From Chryseobacterium ureilyticum (GTDB lineage Bacteria > Bacteroidota > Bacteroidia > Flavobacteriales > Weeksellaceae): a stretch of 64,000 nucleotides of DNA. Shown here in pieces: positions 31,386 through 41,117 of this stretch; the stretch's first letter is position 1, and each line of letters starts with the position of its first letter. The position numbers were made by a program, and so were the translations under genes. The stretch spans positions 46,867 through 110,866 of the forward strand of contig NZ_FTOL01000011.1 in the NCBI RefSeq assembly GCF_900156735.1. Reading direction: 5' to 3'. The notes beneath the pieces were generated by a model. It did not search any database. It had not been told where the DNA came from and was given only the letters and a program-made list of their open reading frames with translations.

Positions 31386-33818
31386 TTATAATTTCAGCAT
31401 CCTTCTGATCCTTGCATCCAATCCTTCACTGGAAAGTGTCTGTCTGAGACTGTCTACCTTGATTGGAAAACTTAATGGAGTAAAGGAACGGGAATGTTTT
31501 AAAACGACTGTTGATTTTTCAATTCTTTTAAAGGCTTCTACCAGACGCTGTTCCTGAAGTTGGATATTAAAAACTTCCGTATAAGCCTGCCTGATTAGAA
31601 AATGATTAGGGTCATAATCTTCCAGGACTTTAAAAATCAATCCTGCGGAACTCTGTAATGATTTATTAGAACGTTGTTTACCTGCATAATTTTGAATTAC
31701 CATTCCTGAAATCACAGCAATATCCCTGAATTTTCTTCTTGCCATTTCTGCGGAATTAATACTTGCAATAACGTCGTTCATGAGATTGTCTCTGGTTAAA
31801 ATCTGTTGTAAGTTTTCTTCATTCAACGGGATTTCCTTATCACTGAAAAGTTCAAAACCATAATCATTCATTGCCATGGAGAAAGAAATAGGTGCCAGTT
31901 TTGAAATCCGGTAAGCAATCAATGCTGCCATTACTTCATGAACCAGACGCCCTTCAAAAGGGTACATAAAAAGATGATAACCTTCGCGGTTTCTGATCAT
32001 TTCTATTAAGAATTCATCTTCATTGGGAATGTGGGAATTCATTTCCTGATTGATTAATAACGGATGTAAAAATTTCAGTTCTTTTTCGGAAGCTTTAGGA
32101 TTCAAAGCATGAGAGAGTTTTTCCCTTAAAAAATGCCCCAAATCAGAACTTAAGGGTAATCTTCCTCCAAGATAGCTGGGAACCAGAGCTTTTCCTTTTG
32201 CAGCTCTTACATAAACGGTCATATCTTTGATCATCGCGACCTCCAAGGTTCGTCCTGCCAAAATAAATTTTTCTTCTTTTTTAAGTTTTGAAATAAAATA
32301 TTCTTCAATCATTCCGACATATCCGCCTGAAATGAACTTAACTTTCAGCATTGCATCGCTTACAATGACTCCCATATTCATACGGTGAAGCATGGCAATC
32401 TTTCGTGAAGTTACTTTATACAACCCATCTTCTAAAACGACAATTTTATGGAATTCTTCATAGCTTTTTAAGACACTGCCGCCAATCGTGAGAAATTCCA
32501 GAATGCTTTTCCATTCTTCGTCTATCATTTCCCGGAAAGCATATACTTTTTTGATTCTTTCATAGGTTTCATCGGGATAAAAACCGTTTCCAACTGCTAA
32601 AGTCATCAGGAACTGAACCAGCACATCGAAACATAAGACCTGTGGTTCTCTGGGTTCTATTACTTTTTGTTTTACAGCTTCTTTTAATGCAGCTACTTCA
32701 ATAAGTTCTAAAGAATGAGTGGGAACGCAATAGATTTTTGAAGTTTCAAAAGGGGAGTGTCCGCTACGTCCGGCTCTTTGAAGGAATCTGGCAACACCTT
32801 TTGCAGATCCGATCTGAATTACGGTATCAACGGGTTTAAAGTCTATTCCCAAATCTAATGAAGATGTAGAAACAACGGCTTTCAACTTTCCTGAGCTTAG
32901 GTTTTCTTCAATCCAGATTCGTAAATGGGCATCAATAGAACTGTGATGAATGGCAATTTGTCCTGCAAAATCAGGATGTGCATCTAAAAGTAGCTGATAC
33001 CACATTTCACTTTGGCTACGCGTATTGGTAAAAACAATTGTTGATTTCGAATTAAGAATGATAGGAACTACCTGATCCGCAAGTCTGTTTCCCAGATGTC
33101 CAGCCCAAGGTAATATTTCAACCTCATTGGGAATGACGGGAATAATATCAATTTTTTTATGTTCTTTTGCTGTAATTTTTACTTTTTTAATATCATAAGG
33201 AATTAATACTTCCATTGCTTCATCCAGATTTCCAATAGTAGCAGTAATCCCCCAGATTTTCATCTTCGGAGTATATTTTCGGAGCTGTGAGATTGCCAGT
33301 TCTACCATGACTCCCCGCTTTGAGCCGAGCAACTCGTGCCACTCATCTACAACGATACATTTTAAACCACTAAAAAAGGTTTCATGATTTTTCTGAGCAA
33401 GAAGTAAATGTAAGCTTTCAGGGGTTACAACAAGGATTTCCGGCATTTTTTTGATCTGCTGTTGTCTTACTTTGGGATCGGTATCTCCATTTCTTACGCC
33501 TACAACCCAGTCTAGCCCGATCTCATCCATCGCTTCCTGCATTGCCTTGGCAATATCTTTAGACAAAGACCGCAGGGGAGTGATCCAGATCATTTTAAGT
33601 CCTTTTTTATAACTTTCAGGATGATTCAGGAAGTCTGAAATTAAAGCCAGAAAAACAGAAAAAGTTTTCCCGAAACCTGTAGGAGCCACAACCATTCCGC
33701 TATATCCGCTTCCGAACTTCCGCCAGGTATCTGTTTGAAATTTAAAAGGGGACATTCCTTTATCTTTCATCCATTGCTGAATGATTGTAAATCCGTCGGT
33801 ATGTTCAAAGGCAGTCAT
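31386..33818 (-). CDS. ligase-associated DNA damage response DEXH-box helicase (Lhr-type)
   Basis: An 810-residue superfamily 2 helicase. Walker A is APTGFGKT (45-52), motif II is VVDEWHELLGSKRG, motif III GITATIGN, and motif VI QRAGRSGHS. A long Lhr-type C-terminal region follows, as in the family. It begins 2 bp after the ligase gene ends, so the two are certainly cotranscribed. By context it unwinds or remodels DNA in a repair route finished by the ligase. Confidence 0.94.
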   Translation of the reverse strand: MTAFEHTDGFTIIQQWMKDKGMSPFKFQTDTWRKFGSGYSGMVVAPTGFGKTFSVFLALISDFLNHPESYKKGLKMIWITPLRSLSKDIAKAMQEAMDEIGLDWVVGVRNGDTDPKVRQQQIKKMPEILVVTPESLHLLLAQKNHETFFSGLKCIVVDEWHELLGSKRGVMVELAISQLRKYTPKMKIWGITATIGNLDEAMEVLIPYDIKKVKITAKEHKKIDIIPVIPNEVEILPWAGHLGNRLADQVVPIILNSKSTIVFTNTRSQSEMWYQLLLDAHPDFAGQIAIHHSSIDAHLRIWIEENLSSGKLKAVVSTSSLDLGIDFKPVDTVIQIGSAKGVARFLQRAGRSGHSPFETSKIYCVPTHSLELIEVAALKEAVKQKVIEPREPQVLCFDVLVQFLMTLAVGNGFYPDETYERIKKVYAFREMIDEEWKSILEFLTIGGSVLKSYEEFHKIVVLEDGLYKVTSRKIAMLHRMNMGVIVSDAMLKVKFISGGYVGMIEEYFISKLKKEEKFILAGRTLEVAMIKDMTVYVRAAKGKALVPSYLGGRLPLSSDLGHFLREKLSHALNPKASEKELKFLHPLLINQEMNSHIPNEDEFLIEMIRNREGYHLFMYPFEGRLVHEVMAALIAYRISKLAPISFSMAMNDYGFELFSDKEIPLNEENLQQILTRDNLMNDVIASINSAEMARRKFRDIAVISGMVIQNYAGKQRSNKSLQSSAGLIFKVLEDYDPNHFLIRQAYTEVFNIQLQEQRLVEAFKRIEKSTVVLKHSRSFTPLSFPIKVDSLRQTLSSEGLDARIRRMLKL

Positions 33819-33820
33819 TT

Positions 33821-35401
33821 CTATTGTATTAATTTCTTAATTTCTTCCAGATTATCTATTTCATCCACCGTTTTATCCTTACGCCATCTGACAATTCTTG
33901 GAAAACGGAGAGCAACACCGCTTTTATGGCGATTACTGAACCCAATTCCTTCAAAAGCAATTTCAAAAACAAGTTCTGCTTTTACTGTTCGTACTGGACC
34001 AAACTTTTCAATCGCGTTTTTTGTTACAAATTTGCTGACTTCCATGATCTCTTTGTCTGTAAGCCCGGAATATGCTTTGGCAATGGTTACCAATTTATCT
34101 TCATTTTTTACGGCAAAAGTATAATCGGTGTAATAAGCACTTCGCCTGCCGCTTCCTTTTTGTGCATAGATTAAAACGGCATCAATGGTAAATGGATTGA
34201 TTTTCCATTTCCACCAATCACCTTTTTTTCTGCCGGAATGGTAAGGCGAACTTTTCTGTTTCAGCATGAGTCCCTCACTGTTTACCGATCGGGAATTTTC
34301 TCTGATGTCATTAAGTTCTTCCCATTTGTCAAAATTAATACTTTGGGAAAGCTTTATATTTTTGGGATTTTCATTTAATAATAATTCTTCCAATATTGCT
34401 CTTCTTGCTGAAATCGGTTTTTCCCGGAGATCATTATCTTCGAGTTCCAATAAGTCATAAGCAAATACTTCAATCGGAATTTCCTCCAGCATTTTTTTAG
34501 TTAAAGTTTTCCTGTTTAATCTTTTTTGTAATTCATTAAAATTTAAAACCTTATTTTCTTTTACCGCAAGAATCTCTCCATCTACAACGAAATTTCCTTT
34601 CATATTTTTGATAACTTCAGTGATTTCAGGGAACTGTTCTGTGACAAGTTCTTCACCTCTTGACCAGATGAAAACTTCGTCATTTCTTCTGATGATCTGC
34701 CCTCGTATACCGTCCCATTTATATTCTGCCAGCCATTCATCGGGATTTCCCAAGGCTTCGGTTTCTTTTTCAAGAGGATAGGCAAGGCAGAAAGGATACG
34801 GTTTCGAATTATCGGGGTTTATATTTTCAGCGGAGATTAATTCTTTAAAAGAGACTTCATCAGGTAACCACTTTCCCATTAAGCTGTGCATCAGTGTACT
34901 TGATTCCTGTCCTGAGAATTTTGTCAATGCGTTAATCAATGTTTTATCGGATACACCAATTCTAAAACTTCCGCCTATTAGTTTGTTGAAGATCAAGCGT
35001 TCGGTATAATCCAATCCATTCCAGGAATTGAGTACAAATTCTTTCTTTTCAGCTTCTGTTTTATCTTTTAAATGAACAATATCCATCATCCATTGAGACA
35101 GACTTTGTTCAATTTTTTCCTGTGGTGGCGGAAGAATTAATGAAAGGGTTTCTCCAAGATCTCCAACAGAAGAATAGCTTTCCTGAAAGAGCCAAAGCGG
35201 AAGTCCTGTGATTTCCAACGCCCATTCTTTCATATAATTTGTGTTCACATTTCTTTTGGGTCTTTTTCCCGTGAACAGAGCAATAAACCATACTTTATCT
35301 TCATCGGGAGCACGTTCCAGATAATCGATGATGGCATCTATTTTAGCATTGGTTTTATTGGTGGTTTCCAAGGCATTGATAAGATTTGCAAAATGTCTCA
35401 T
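33821..35401 (-). CDS. ATP-dependent DNA ligase, repair-cluster type
   Basis: A 526-residue ATP-dependent ligase. The nucleotidyl-transferase Lys lies in AEYKWDGIRGQII; other motifs are SRGEELV, VDGEILA, SEGLMLKQ and WWKWK. The N-terminal DNA-binding domain (FTGKRPKRN, IGGSFRIGVS) is of the archaeal/eukaryal type. It overlaps the exonuclease gene by 4 bases (ATGA) and precedes the helicase by 2 bp. It is accessory to the NAD-dependent LigA expected elsewhere and seals ends in the ligase-associated pathway. Confidence 0.95.
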   Translation of the reverse strand: MRHFANLINALETTNKTNAKIDAIIDYLERAPDEDKVWFIALFTGKRPKRNVNTNYMKEWALEITGLPLWLFQESYSSVGDLGETLSLILPPPQEKIEQSLSQWMMDIVHLKDKTEAEKKEFVLNSWNGLDYTERLIFNKLIGGSFRIGVSDKTLINALTKFSGQESSTLMHSLMGKWLPDEVSFKELISAENINPDNSKPYPFCLAYPLEKETEALGNPDEWLAEYKWDGIRGQIIRRNDEVFIWSRGEELVTEQFPEITEVIKNMKGNFVVDGEILAVKENKVLNFNELQKRLNRKTLTKKMLEEIPIEVFAYDLLELEDNDLREKPISARRAILEELLLNENPKNIKLSQSINFDKWEELNDIRENSRSVNSEGLMLKQKSSPYHSGRKKGDWWKWKINPFTIDAVLIYAQKGSGRRSAYYTDYTFAVKNEDKLVTIAKAYSGLTDKEIMEVSKFVTKNAIEKFGPVRTVKAELVFEIAFEGIGFSNRHKSGVALRFPRIVRWRKDKTVDEIDNLEEIKKLIQ

Positions 35402-36420
35402 GATTCAGAGGTTTTGATGGTTTCCTGTTCTGTTTCTTCTTCATCTTCTCCAAACAATGTTTCTACAACATCTGCTTTTATGCCTGTTTCATTCAGATAT
35501 TTTGAAAATATCTCTGTCTGTCCGTGGGTAACATGTACAATCTCTGCTTCTGTAGCTTTTACGGTTTGCAATAATCCTTTCCAGTCGGCATGGTCACTCA
35601 TCGCAAATCCTGCATCGGCACTTCGCCATCTTCTGGCACCCCGAACCTGCATCCATCCTGAACAAATGGCTGTTGCCGGATCAGGAATCTTTCTGATAAC
35701 ATTACTATCCAGCAAAGCTGGAGGAACAATGACAATTTCATGTTCCAGATCTTTAGGATGTTCTCTGAAGTCTGCAATTTCATACTCTGGAAGATGGATT
35801 CCTACGGATTCAAATGCTTCATTAAGCTTTCCAATAGAGTAATGAACATAAATTTTGCCCAATCCTTCTACGGCTTTCATAATGCGTTGTGCTTTTCCAA
35901 GGGAATAGCCAATGAATACAGATGTTTTATTGTTTTCTTTATTTTTTAATACCCAATTTTGTAGTTTTTTATTTAAATCATCAATTTCCAACCAGTTATA
36001 AATGGGCAGTCCAAAAGTACTTTCTGTAACGAATTCATTGCATTTCACTAATTCAAAAGGGGTACTTAAACCATCGTTCTGAACTTTGTAATCTCCGGAA
36101 ACAACGGTTACAAATCCTTTATATTCAAGTCTTATCTGTGCCGAACCTATAATATGCCCCGCAGGATGCAATGAAACACTGACTCCATTAATATTAATTT
36201 TTTCACCATATTCTACACTCTGACAATTAATGTCCACACCAATTCTTTGATATAAAATTGGTTTTGTAAAATGATGACAAAGGTATTTCTTCATTCCCCA
36301 GCGGGCATGATCAGCGTGTCCATGAGTAATAATGGCAAAATCTACAGGTCGCCACGGATCTATGTAAAATTTTCCCTGAGGGCAGTAAATTCCTTTTTTT
36401 GTAAATGTGATTAGCTTCAA
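35398..36420 (-). CDS. ligase-associated DNA damage response exonuclease (MBL fold)
   Basis: A 340-residue metallo-beta-lactamase-fold nuclease of the beta-CASP/SNM1 kind. The metal motif THGHADHARWG lies near the N terminus, with LHPAGHIIGSAQI and VVSGDYKVQNDG following and SDHADWKGLL near the C terminus. It is the first gene of the repair operon and overlaps the ligase start. It probably trims damaged DNA ends before ligation. Its upstream region holds one copy of the intergenic GCCACGAAT element. Confidence 0.92.
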   Translation of the reverse strand: MKLITFTKKGIYCPQGKFYIDPWRPVDFAIITHGHADHARWGMKKYLCHHFTKPILYQRIGVDINCQSVEYGEKININGVSVSLHPAGHIIGSAQIRLEYKGFVTVVSGDYKVQNDGLSTPFELVKCNEFVTESTFGLPIYNWLEIDDLNKKLQNWVLKNKENNKTSVFIGYSLGKAQRIMKAVEGLGKIYVHYSIGKLNEAFESVGIHLPEYEIADFREHPKDLEHEIVIVPPALLDSNVIRKIPDPATAICSGWMQVRGARRWRSADAGFAMSDHADWKGLLQTVKATEAEIVHVTHGQTEIFSKYLNETGIKADVVETLFGEDEEETEQETIKTSES

Positions 36421-36620
36421 TGGTGTGATTGGTTTGGATAAGATGCTTCAAAAACTTAACCAATTTACGATAAACTGTTGATTTATTGTAATTCAATGCC
36501 TATGATGAAAGAAAAGTTGTTTACAACCTGTATGTGTTTGAAAATATAGGAGCGCAAGTACTAATATTGCTGTAAGGAGCGAGGATTTTATCGAAAGTAA
36601 AAATTGTACTCTGAATAAAA

Positions 36621-36715
36621 ATTGCCACGAATACACGAATGATTTTAATCCTTAAAACTATATTTTATAACAAAATAAGTGCATCGTATAGAATAATTCT
36701 TGCATTCGTGGCGAT
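36621..36715. repeat. GCCACGAAT-family element, copy A
   Basis: A 95-bp element with ends ATTGCCACGAATACACGAAT (36621-36640) and ATTCTTGCATTCGTGGCGAT (36696-36715), near-perfect inverted repeats. The interior (TTTTAATCCTTAAAAC and AT-rich sequence) matches copy B at 43630-43739 along most of its length. It lies in the 322-bp gap between the PRISE-type reductase gene and the exonuclease gene; nothing else is seen in that gap. Confidence 0.65.
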
Positions 36716-36742
36716 AAAAAAAGTTTTGTGAAACAGAATAGA

Positions 36743-37819
36743 TTACGGAATTATATTTTCAGACTTTAATCTTTCAAATACTTCTATAAAAGAGTCTTCG
36801 GTATTTTTATAAGCTGTAAATCCCAGTTTTCTGCTTTTCGACATATCACACATTACTTCAAGTGGTCTGCCAAGGTCCAGATCAGTATGCCAAGCCGAAG
36901 ATAAGCGGTTTACATTTTTCTCTTTTAAATTATATTTTTCAGCAATCTTTGTCCATATTTCCTGAGTGTTTTCCATTTCTTTTTCTAAAGGTCTTATGGA
37001 CCCATTGTAGCCTTCTGCCTGTATTCCAAACCAATTAGCGAGTCTTTCCCAAAGCCATTTCCATCTGAAAACGTCTCCATTTGTTATGTTAAAAGCCTGA
37101 TTTTTTGCTGATTCAGTAGTGGAAGCCCAAACTAATTGTTTTGCCAATATTCCAGCATCTGTAACATCTGAAATACCATTCCATTGCGCTTCTGAACCAG
37201 GGTATATGAAAGGTTTCCCTGCTTCTTTGCAGATACTGGCATATACGCATAATGTAACAGCTATATTCATAAGATTACCGACGGCATATCCTATTACAGT
37301 GTGTGGTCTGTGAATACTCCATGTAAAGCCGTCTCTTTCAGAAGCCTTATATACTTCATCCTCCTGCGCATAATAAAAATTGGGAAGAGGAAGCCTCGGA
37401 TGTTCTTCTCTTATCGGTGTGATCGGTAATACTCCTTCTTTAGCATAAGCTTCAAATGGTCCGAGATAATGCTTTAATCCCGTAACTAATGCAACGTGCT
37501 TAACTGATTTTTTAGGCGATAAAACGTTCAAAAGATTTTTTACCAACAGGCTGTTGACACGGATATTCTCTTCTTCAGTATCATTACGCATCCAGGTTGT
37601 AAAGTAAACATGGGTAGGAGATACTTCCGATAATGCTTCTGTCAGGCTCTGTACGTCCAGTAAATCAGCTTTGATTGGATGTAAACCAATGATATTATCA
37701 TTAGGAGTTCTTGATAATCCGTAGGTTTTAAAACCTTGTGCAATAAGCTCTTCTGCAAGATTACTTCCTGTAATTCCGGTAGCACCTACTACCAGTGCAA
37801 TATTTTCTGTGTTTTCCAT
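36743..37819 (-). CDS. PRISE-like SDR family oxidoreductase
   Basis: A 358-residue NAD(P)-dependent reductase of the extended SDR family that includes plant progesterone 5-beta-reductase and iridoid synthase. Nucleotide loop VVGATGITGSNLAEEL near the N terminus; characteristic TTWMRND and VTGLKHYLGPFEAY segments; catalytic Tyr in NFYYAQEDE and RPHTVIGYAVGN. I use the ATG at 37819 (MENTENIAL). These enzymes reduce activated C=C bonds of enones. It lies 81 bp downstream of a Crp regulator on the same strand. Confidence 0.87.
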   Translation of the reverse strand: MENTENIALVVGATGITGSNLAEELIAQGFKTYGLSRTPNDNIIGLHPIKADLLDVQSLTEALSEVSPTHVYFTTWMRNDTEEENIRVNSLLVKNLLNVLSPKKSVKHVALVTGLKHYLGPFEAYAKEGVLPITPIREEHPRLPLPNFYYAQEDEVYKASERDGFTWSIHRPHTVIGYAVGNLMNIAVTLCVYASICKEAGKPFIYPGSEAQWNGISDVTDAGILAKQLVWASTTESAKNQAFNITNGDVFRWKWLWERLANWFGIQAEGYNGSIRPLEKEMENTQEIWTKIAEKYNLKEKNVNRLSSAWHTDLDLGRPLEVMCDMSKSRKLGFTAYKNTEDSFIEVFERLKSENIIP

Positions 37820-37900
37820 AATTGTAAAATTCTTTAGCAAAATTATGGATGATTATTACCTGAACTCTTGATATGGATCACGCATTTGAATTGATATGGA

Positions 37901-38485
37901 TCAAGTATTTTTCAATGAATTCTTTTTACGGATGCGGCTTATAGTTTCAGGAGCAAGTCCAAGATAGGATGCGATTAAATTATGAGGAACACGTTTGATC
38001 ATTTCAGGATTCTTCTGTGCAAGCTGCAGGTATTTCTCTTCAGCTGTGTAGCTGTTTGAAACAATGAGTCTGTAATCTTTTGTCACCAGACTATTTTGAT
38101 ATAAGATTCTGAAATAACGGTCCATTACAGGGATTTCCAGGAGCATTTTTTCATAATTCTCCAATGTGATCATTAATACTTCTGTATTTTCTATTGCATC
38201 AATATTTAAGACTGCTTTTTCCTGATGAATAAAACTATTGAAATCTGAGATCCACCAACCTTCAAAAGCAAACATGTTGATATGTTCATTACCTTTTTCA
38301 TCCGGAAAATAAGATTTCAGTAACCCTTCACTTACAAATGAAAGAGATTTACAGATATCACCTTCCTGCAACAAATATTGTTTCTTTTTAAGTTTTTTTA
38401 AAGTAAAAAAAGAAGGGATCTTATTTTTCTGATCTTCAGTTATATCAACTTTATTCTGAATATGGGAAAGCAGGACATCAAACAT
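37901..38485 (-). CDS. Crp/Fnr family regulator upstream of PRISE-like gene
   Basis: A 194-residue Crp-type regulator: barrel LLQEGDICKSLSFVSEGLLKS and FAFEGWWISDFNSFI, winged helix LIASYLGLAPETISRIRKKN at the C terminus. It belongs to the Bacteroidota subgroup with ASYLGxxPETxSR recognition helices, like those at 16528, 48436 and 62871. It is followed by the PRISE-like reductase gene, which it may control. Confidence 0.87.
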   Translation of the reverse strand: MFDVLLSHIQNKVDITEDQKNKIPSFFTLKKLKKKQYLLQEGDICKSLSFVSEGLLKSYFPDEKGNEHINMFAFEGWWISDFNSFIHQEKAVLNIDAIENTEVLMITLENYEKMLLEIPVMDRYFRILYQNSLVTKDYRLIVSNSYTAEEKYLQLAQKNPEMIKRVPHNLIASYLGLAPETISRIRKKNSLKNT

Positions 38486-38533
38486 TCTACAAATATTTCC
38501 TCAAAAATAAGACTTTCAGTACCAATGAGAACC

Positions 38534-38989
38534 TTATTTTTCAAAATCATAAAGGTTGATTCCTATTTCTTCATTCTTGGTTTTAACAACTTTTGTATGT
38601 AAAGGGTAAAAAATAAATTCCCCGGCACCCCGGATTTTAGCATCTAAAAGATGTCCTGCAAGAGCTGTATAATCTTCTCTGCCTAAAGTAATATGCAGGT
38701 GAAGTATTGGTTTATCATCAATTATAGAAACATTTCCTGAAATATTGGTGACTTCCATTTGTTCTTTAAATGTTTTATCGATGTATTTTTTGGTATCAGG
38801 ATTAAAGAATCGCAGTGTGGCTTCACTTACAGCACCAATTCCGGTAACTTCTCCAGCCTGAATATTCTGACTTTGAACAAAATCAGTTAAAGCTTCCACA
38901 ATACTTGAATTGTTTTTAATACTTACCATATAAATTTGATCTGTTTTTCTTGCAGACCAGTGATTTCCTTTTAAATTTAGTATTTCCAT
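38534..38989 (-). CDS. PPC/DUF296 domain protein
   Basis: A 151-residue protein consisting of one PPC (plant and prokaryote conserved, DUF296) domain. Pattern: SSIVEALTDFVQSQNIQAG, VTGIGAVSEATLRFF, LHLHITLGREDYTALAGHL, GAGEFIFYPL. Plant members have an added AT-hook; bacterial ones are single-domain and of unclear role, sometimes with bound metal or DNA. It is upstream of the Crp gene on the same strand and divergent from the CatA-like gene. Confidence 0.87.
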   Translation of the reverse strand: MEILNLKGNHWSARKTDQIYMVSIKNNSSIVEALTDFVQSQNIQAGEVTGIGAVSEATLRFFNPDTKKYIDKTFKEQMEVTNISGNVSIIDDKPILHLHITLGREDYTALAGHLLDAKIRGAGEFIFYPLHTKVVKTKNEEIGINLYDFEK

Positions 38990-39085
38990 AATAATGTGTA
39001 TTTGATGAATTTAGAAAAGGGAAGGAGGTGAAAATTTTTATCTGAATGGTTTATATTTCCTGAATGACTTCATCTTGCTGTTGTG

Positions 39086-39135
39086 TTATTATAAAAAGCA
39101 TAACATTATAAATAATTCGTGTATTCGTGGCTATT
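39086..39135. repeat. GCCACGAAT-family element, copy C (right half)
   Basis: About 50 bases match the right half of copies A and B, ending AATTCGTGTATTCGTGGC (39114-39131). No left end is present, so it is truncated. It lies between the divergent PPC and CatA-like genes, close to their control regions. Confidence 0.5.
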
Positions 39136-39269
39136 GAAGTAATATGCAATAATCATGCTTATCAATCTTTTCTGTTTATTAAAAACTGTAATGTTTATGG
39201 AAATTTAATATTCGTTTTAATAGTAAAAACTGATAAAAAATCCCGAAATTTGCGCCAAATAAAAGATTG

Positions 39270-39896
39270 ATGAAGATTGTAGATATTGAAAGCTGGAACA
39301 GAAAAGAACATTTTGAGTTTTTCTCCGGTATGGAAAGTCCTTATTTTGGTTTTACAACAGAAGTGGATTGTACAAAAGCCTATGACAAAGCTAAGGAAAA
39401 CGGATATTCTTTTTTTGCCTATTACTTTCATAAATCTATGGTTGCCATTAATACAGTAGATGAACTAAAGCTTAGAATTGATGATGGGAAGGTGATTCAG
39501 TTTGATACAGTTCATGCCGGAAGTACGATTGGCAGACCAGATGGAACTTTTGGCTTTTCATTTACTCATTTCTCAGAAGATTTTGAAACGTTCAATGCTG
39601 AATTACAGGAAGAAATCAAAGGGGTTCACAATTCTACAGGACTTCGATTAAGCAATGAGAGGCTTGGAAAAGATCATATAAGACATACTACAATTCCATG
39701 GAACTCATTCAGTGCGATTCTTCATCCTACAAATTTTAATACAGGAGAATCTATCCCTAAAATTGCTTTCGGAAGGTTCAGTAGCCGTGATGGAAAGAAG
39801 TTTCTACCAGTTTCTATTGAGGCTCATCATGGACTTGCAGATGGTATTCATCTTGCGAAATATGTGGAGGAATTTCAAAGACAGCTTGATCAGTAG
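39270..39896 (+). CDS. CatA-like O-acetyltransferase
   Basis: A 208-residue member of the chloramphenicol-acetyltransferase fold, slightly shorter than classical CAT. The catalytic signature HHGLADGIH is near the C terminus with its essential His, and SPYFGFTTEVDCTKAY and FFAYYFHKS match the N-terminal CAT pattern. I use the ATG at 39270; the frame opens one codon earlier at TTG. The substrate could be chloramphenicol or a native alcohol; sequence alone does not show resistance. Confidence 0.85.
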   Translation: MKIVDIESWNRKEHFEFFSGMESPYFGFTTEVDCTKAYDKAKENGYSFFAYYFHKSMVAINTVDELKLRIDDGKVIQFDTVHAGSTIGRPDGTFGFSFTHFSEDFETFNAELQEEIKGVHNSTGLRLSNERLGKDHIRHTTIPWNSFSAILHPTNFNTGESIPKIAFGRFSSRDGKKFLPVSIEAHHGLADGIHLAKYVEEFQRQLDQ

Positions 39897-39938
39897 GTAT
39901 TACAATCTGAAAGTTTCTAGTTTAAAAGAGGTTCGATA

Positions 39939-40532
39939 TTAATAGTAAATCTTCCTTTTCTCAATTTTCACAATCTGATCTTTTTCCATTTGTTTTATGG
40001 TTCTGATTACTGTTTCTACGCAAAGACCAGTTAAGGATGCCAATTGCTGCCTTGTAAGAGGAACTTGAAAAGAGTAGGGCGTTTTGTCTTCATGATAGCT
40101 TTTCAGATAGTCCAACAGGAGTTTCAGCTTGGAACCTGGATTTTGAAAAGACAGATTATAGAACATAATATACTTATGATACATTCTCTCTGCCAGACAT
40201 TGATAAATGCTGAGCGAAATCTCAGGATTAGTCTGTATTAAATTTAAAAAACTGGATTTTGGCATTCTGAAAACAGAAGAATCTTCAATCGCAACCGCAT
40301 TCATAGGATAGTGATGTTCTACAAATAAAAGAGATTCCCCGAAACTGTGACCATTTGAAAATATATTCTGAATAAATTCTTTTCCTTCTTCTGTATAATT
40401 ATTCAGCTTTATTTTTCCTTTTCTTATCTGATAATAATGCATAGGTATTTCCTCTTCGCGAAAAATAATTTCTCCCGTTTTATAATGCTTCATTTCGGCT
40501 CCAAAGGAAATTAATAAATTTTCAAGAATCAT
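39939..40532 (-). CDS. Crp/Fnr family regulator, paralogue C
   Basis: A 197-residue regulator closely related to the tandem pair at 19961 and 20598 (YYQIRKGKIKLNNYTEEGKE; LTRQQLASLTGLCVETVIRT). Three near-copies of one regulator type in 20 kb suggest recent duplication with scattering. Its upstream region is a long 585-bp gap with an Fnr-like palindrome at 40714. Confidence 0.88.
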   Translation of the reverse strand: MILENLLISFGAEMKHYKTGEIIFREEEIPMHYYQIRKGKIKLNNYTEEGKEFIQNIFSNGHSFGESLLFVEHHYPMNAVAIEDSSVFRMPKSSFLNLIQTNPEISLSIYQCLAERMYHKYIMFYNLSFQNPGSKLKLLLDYLKSYHEDKTPYSFQVPLTRQQLASLTGLCVETVIRTIKQMEKDQIVKIEKRKIYY

Positions 40533-41117
40533 GTTATTTGTGAATTTATTTTAGTTTGTGATTTTCAAAACCTTTTTAAATGCACATTTTTTATCATTCA
40601 GATAATATCATTTAAATTCAGAGTTTAAAATAAAGTAACGGATATTTTTAGTTCCAGCCTCGGAATATGGTACCATTCATATACCACATTATTTTCAGAA
40701 AGGTTTCAAAGTATTGATCTCGATCATAAAAAGTAAACTGTAAAACTGGTTACATTTACAACCATATCAAAAAGGGAAAGCAAAACAATTGCAAACAGGC
40801 TGATAAAAGCAGTTATGATATTTCACTTAAAAATGGAACGTGGTATGTATGTGGTACGCTATTATGATAAAATTTTAATCATTTTTTCTTTCTTTGCCCA
40901 ATATAAAAATGAATTAAAATTCCAATGTGTGAATATTTCAACCTAATTATTCGATAAATACAAACCTTACGTCAATTGTTTTAAGAAATGCTGATGAAAC
41001 TCCTGCATAAGTAAAGCCGTTTCATATCCCTGATATTAAAAAACTATTGATAAAAAAAGATTTTGCACCCATGGACAAAGGATGTCTATTGGAAATTAGT
41101 AAAGATGAGAAAGTATT
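40533..41117. other. 585-bp gap with a possible decayed cistron
   Basis: No full gene. An Fnr-like palindrome lies at 40714-40727. Close to the right end a plus-strand frame reads LLIKKDFAPMDKGCLLEISK and ends at TGA 41119-41121, overlapping the next ATG as ATGA. No start and long upstream body are visible for it, so it may be the tail of a deleted upstream gene. The remainder is AT-rich with nothing recognisable. Confidence 0.35.
40714..40727. promoter_or_regulatory. Fnr-like palindrome TTGAT-N4-ATCAT
   Basis: TTGATCTCGATCAT differs from the canonical TTGAT-N4-ATCAA box only at the last base. It lies about 180 bp upstream of Crp paralogue C. Autoregulation or control by one of the paralogues is possible. 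Confidence 0.35.

Noticed and set aside
39270..39896. Chloramphenicol resistance gene
   Set aside because: The CAT fold and catalytic His are present, but chromosomal CatA-like proteins often have other substrates; sequence alone does not show resistance.
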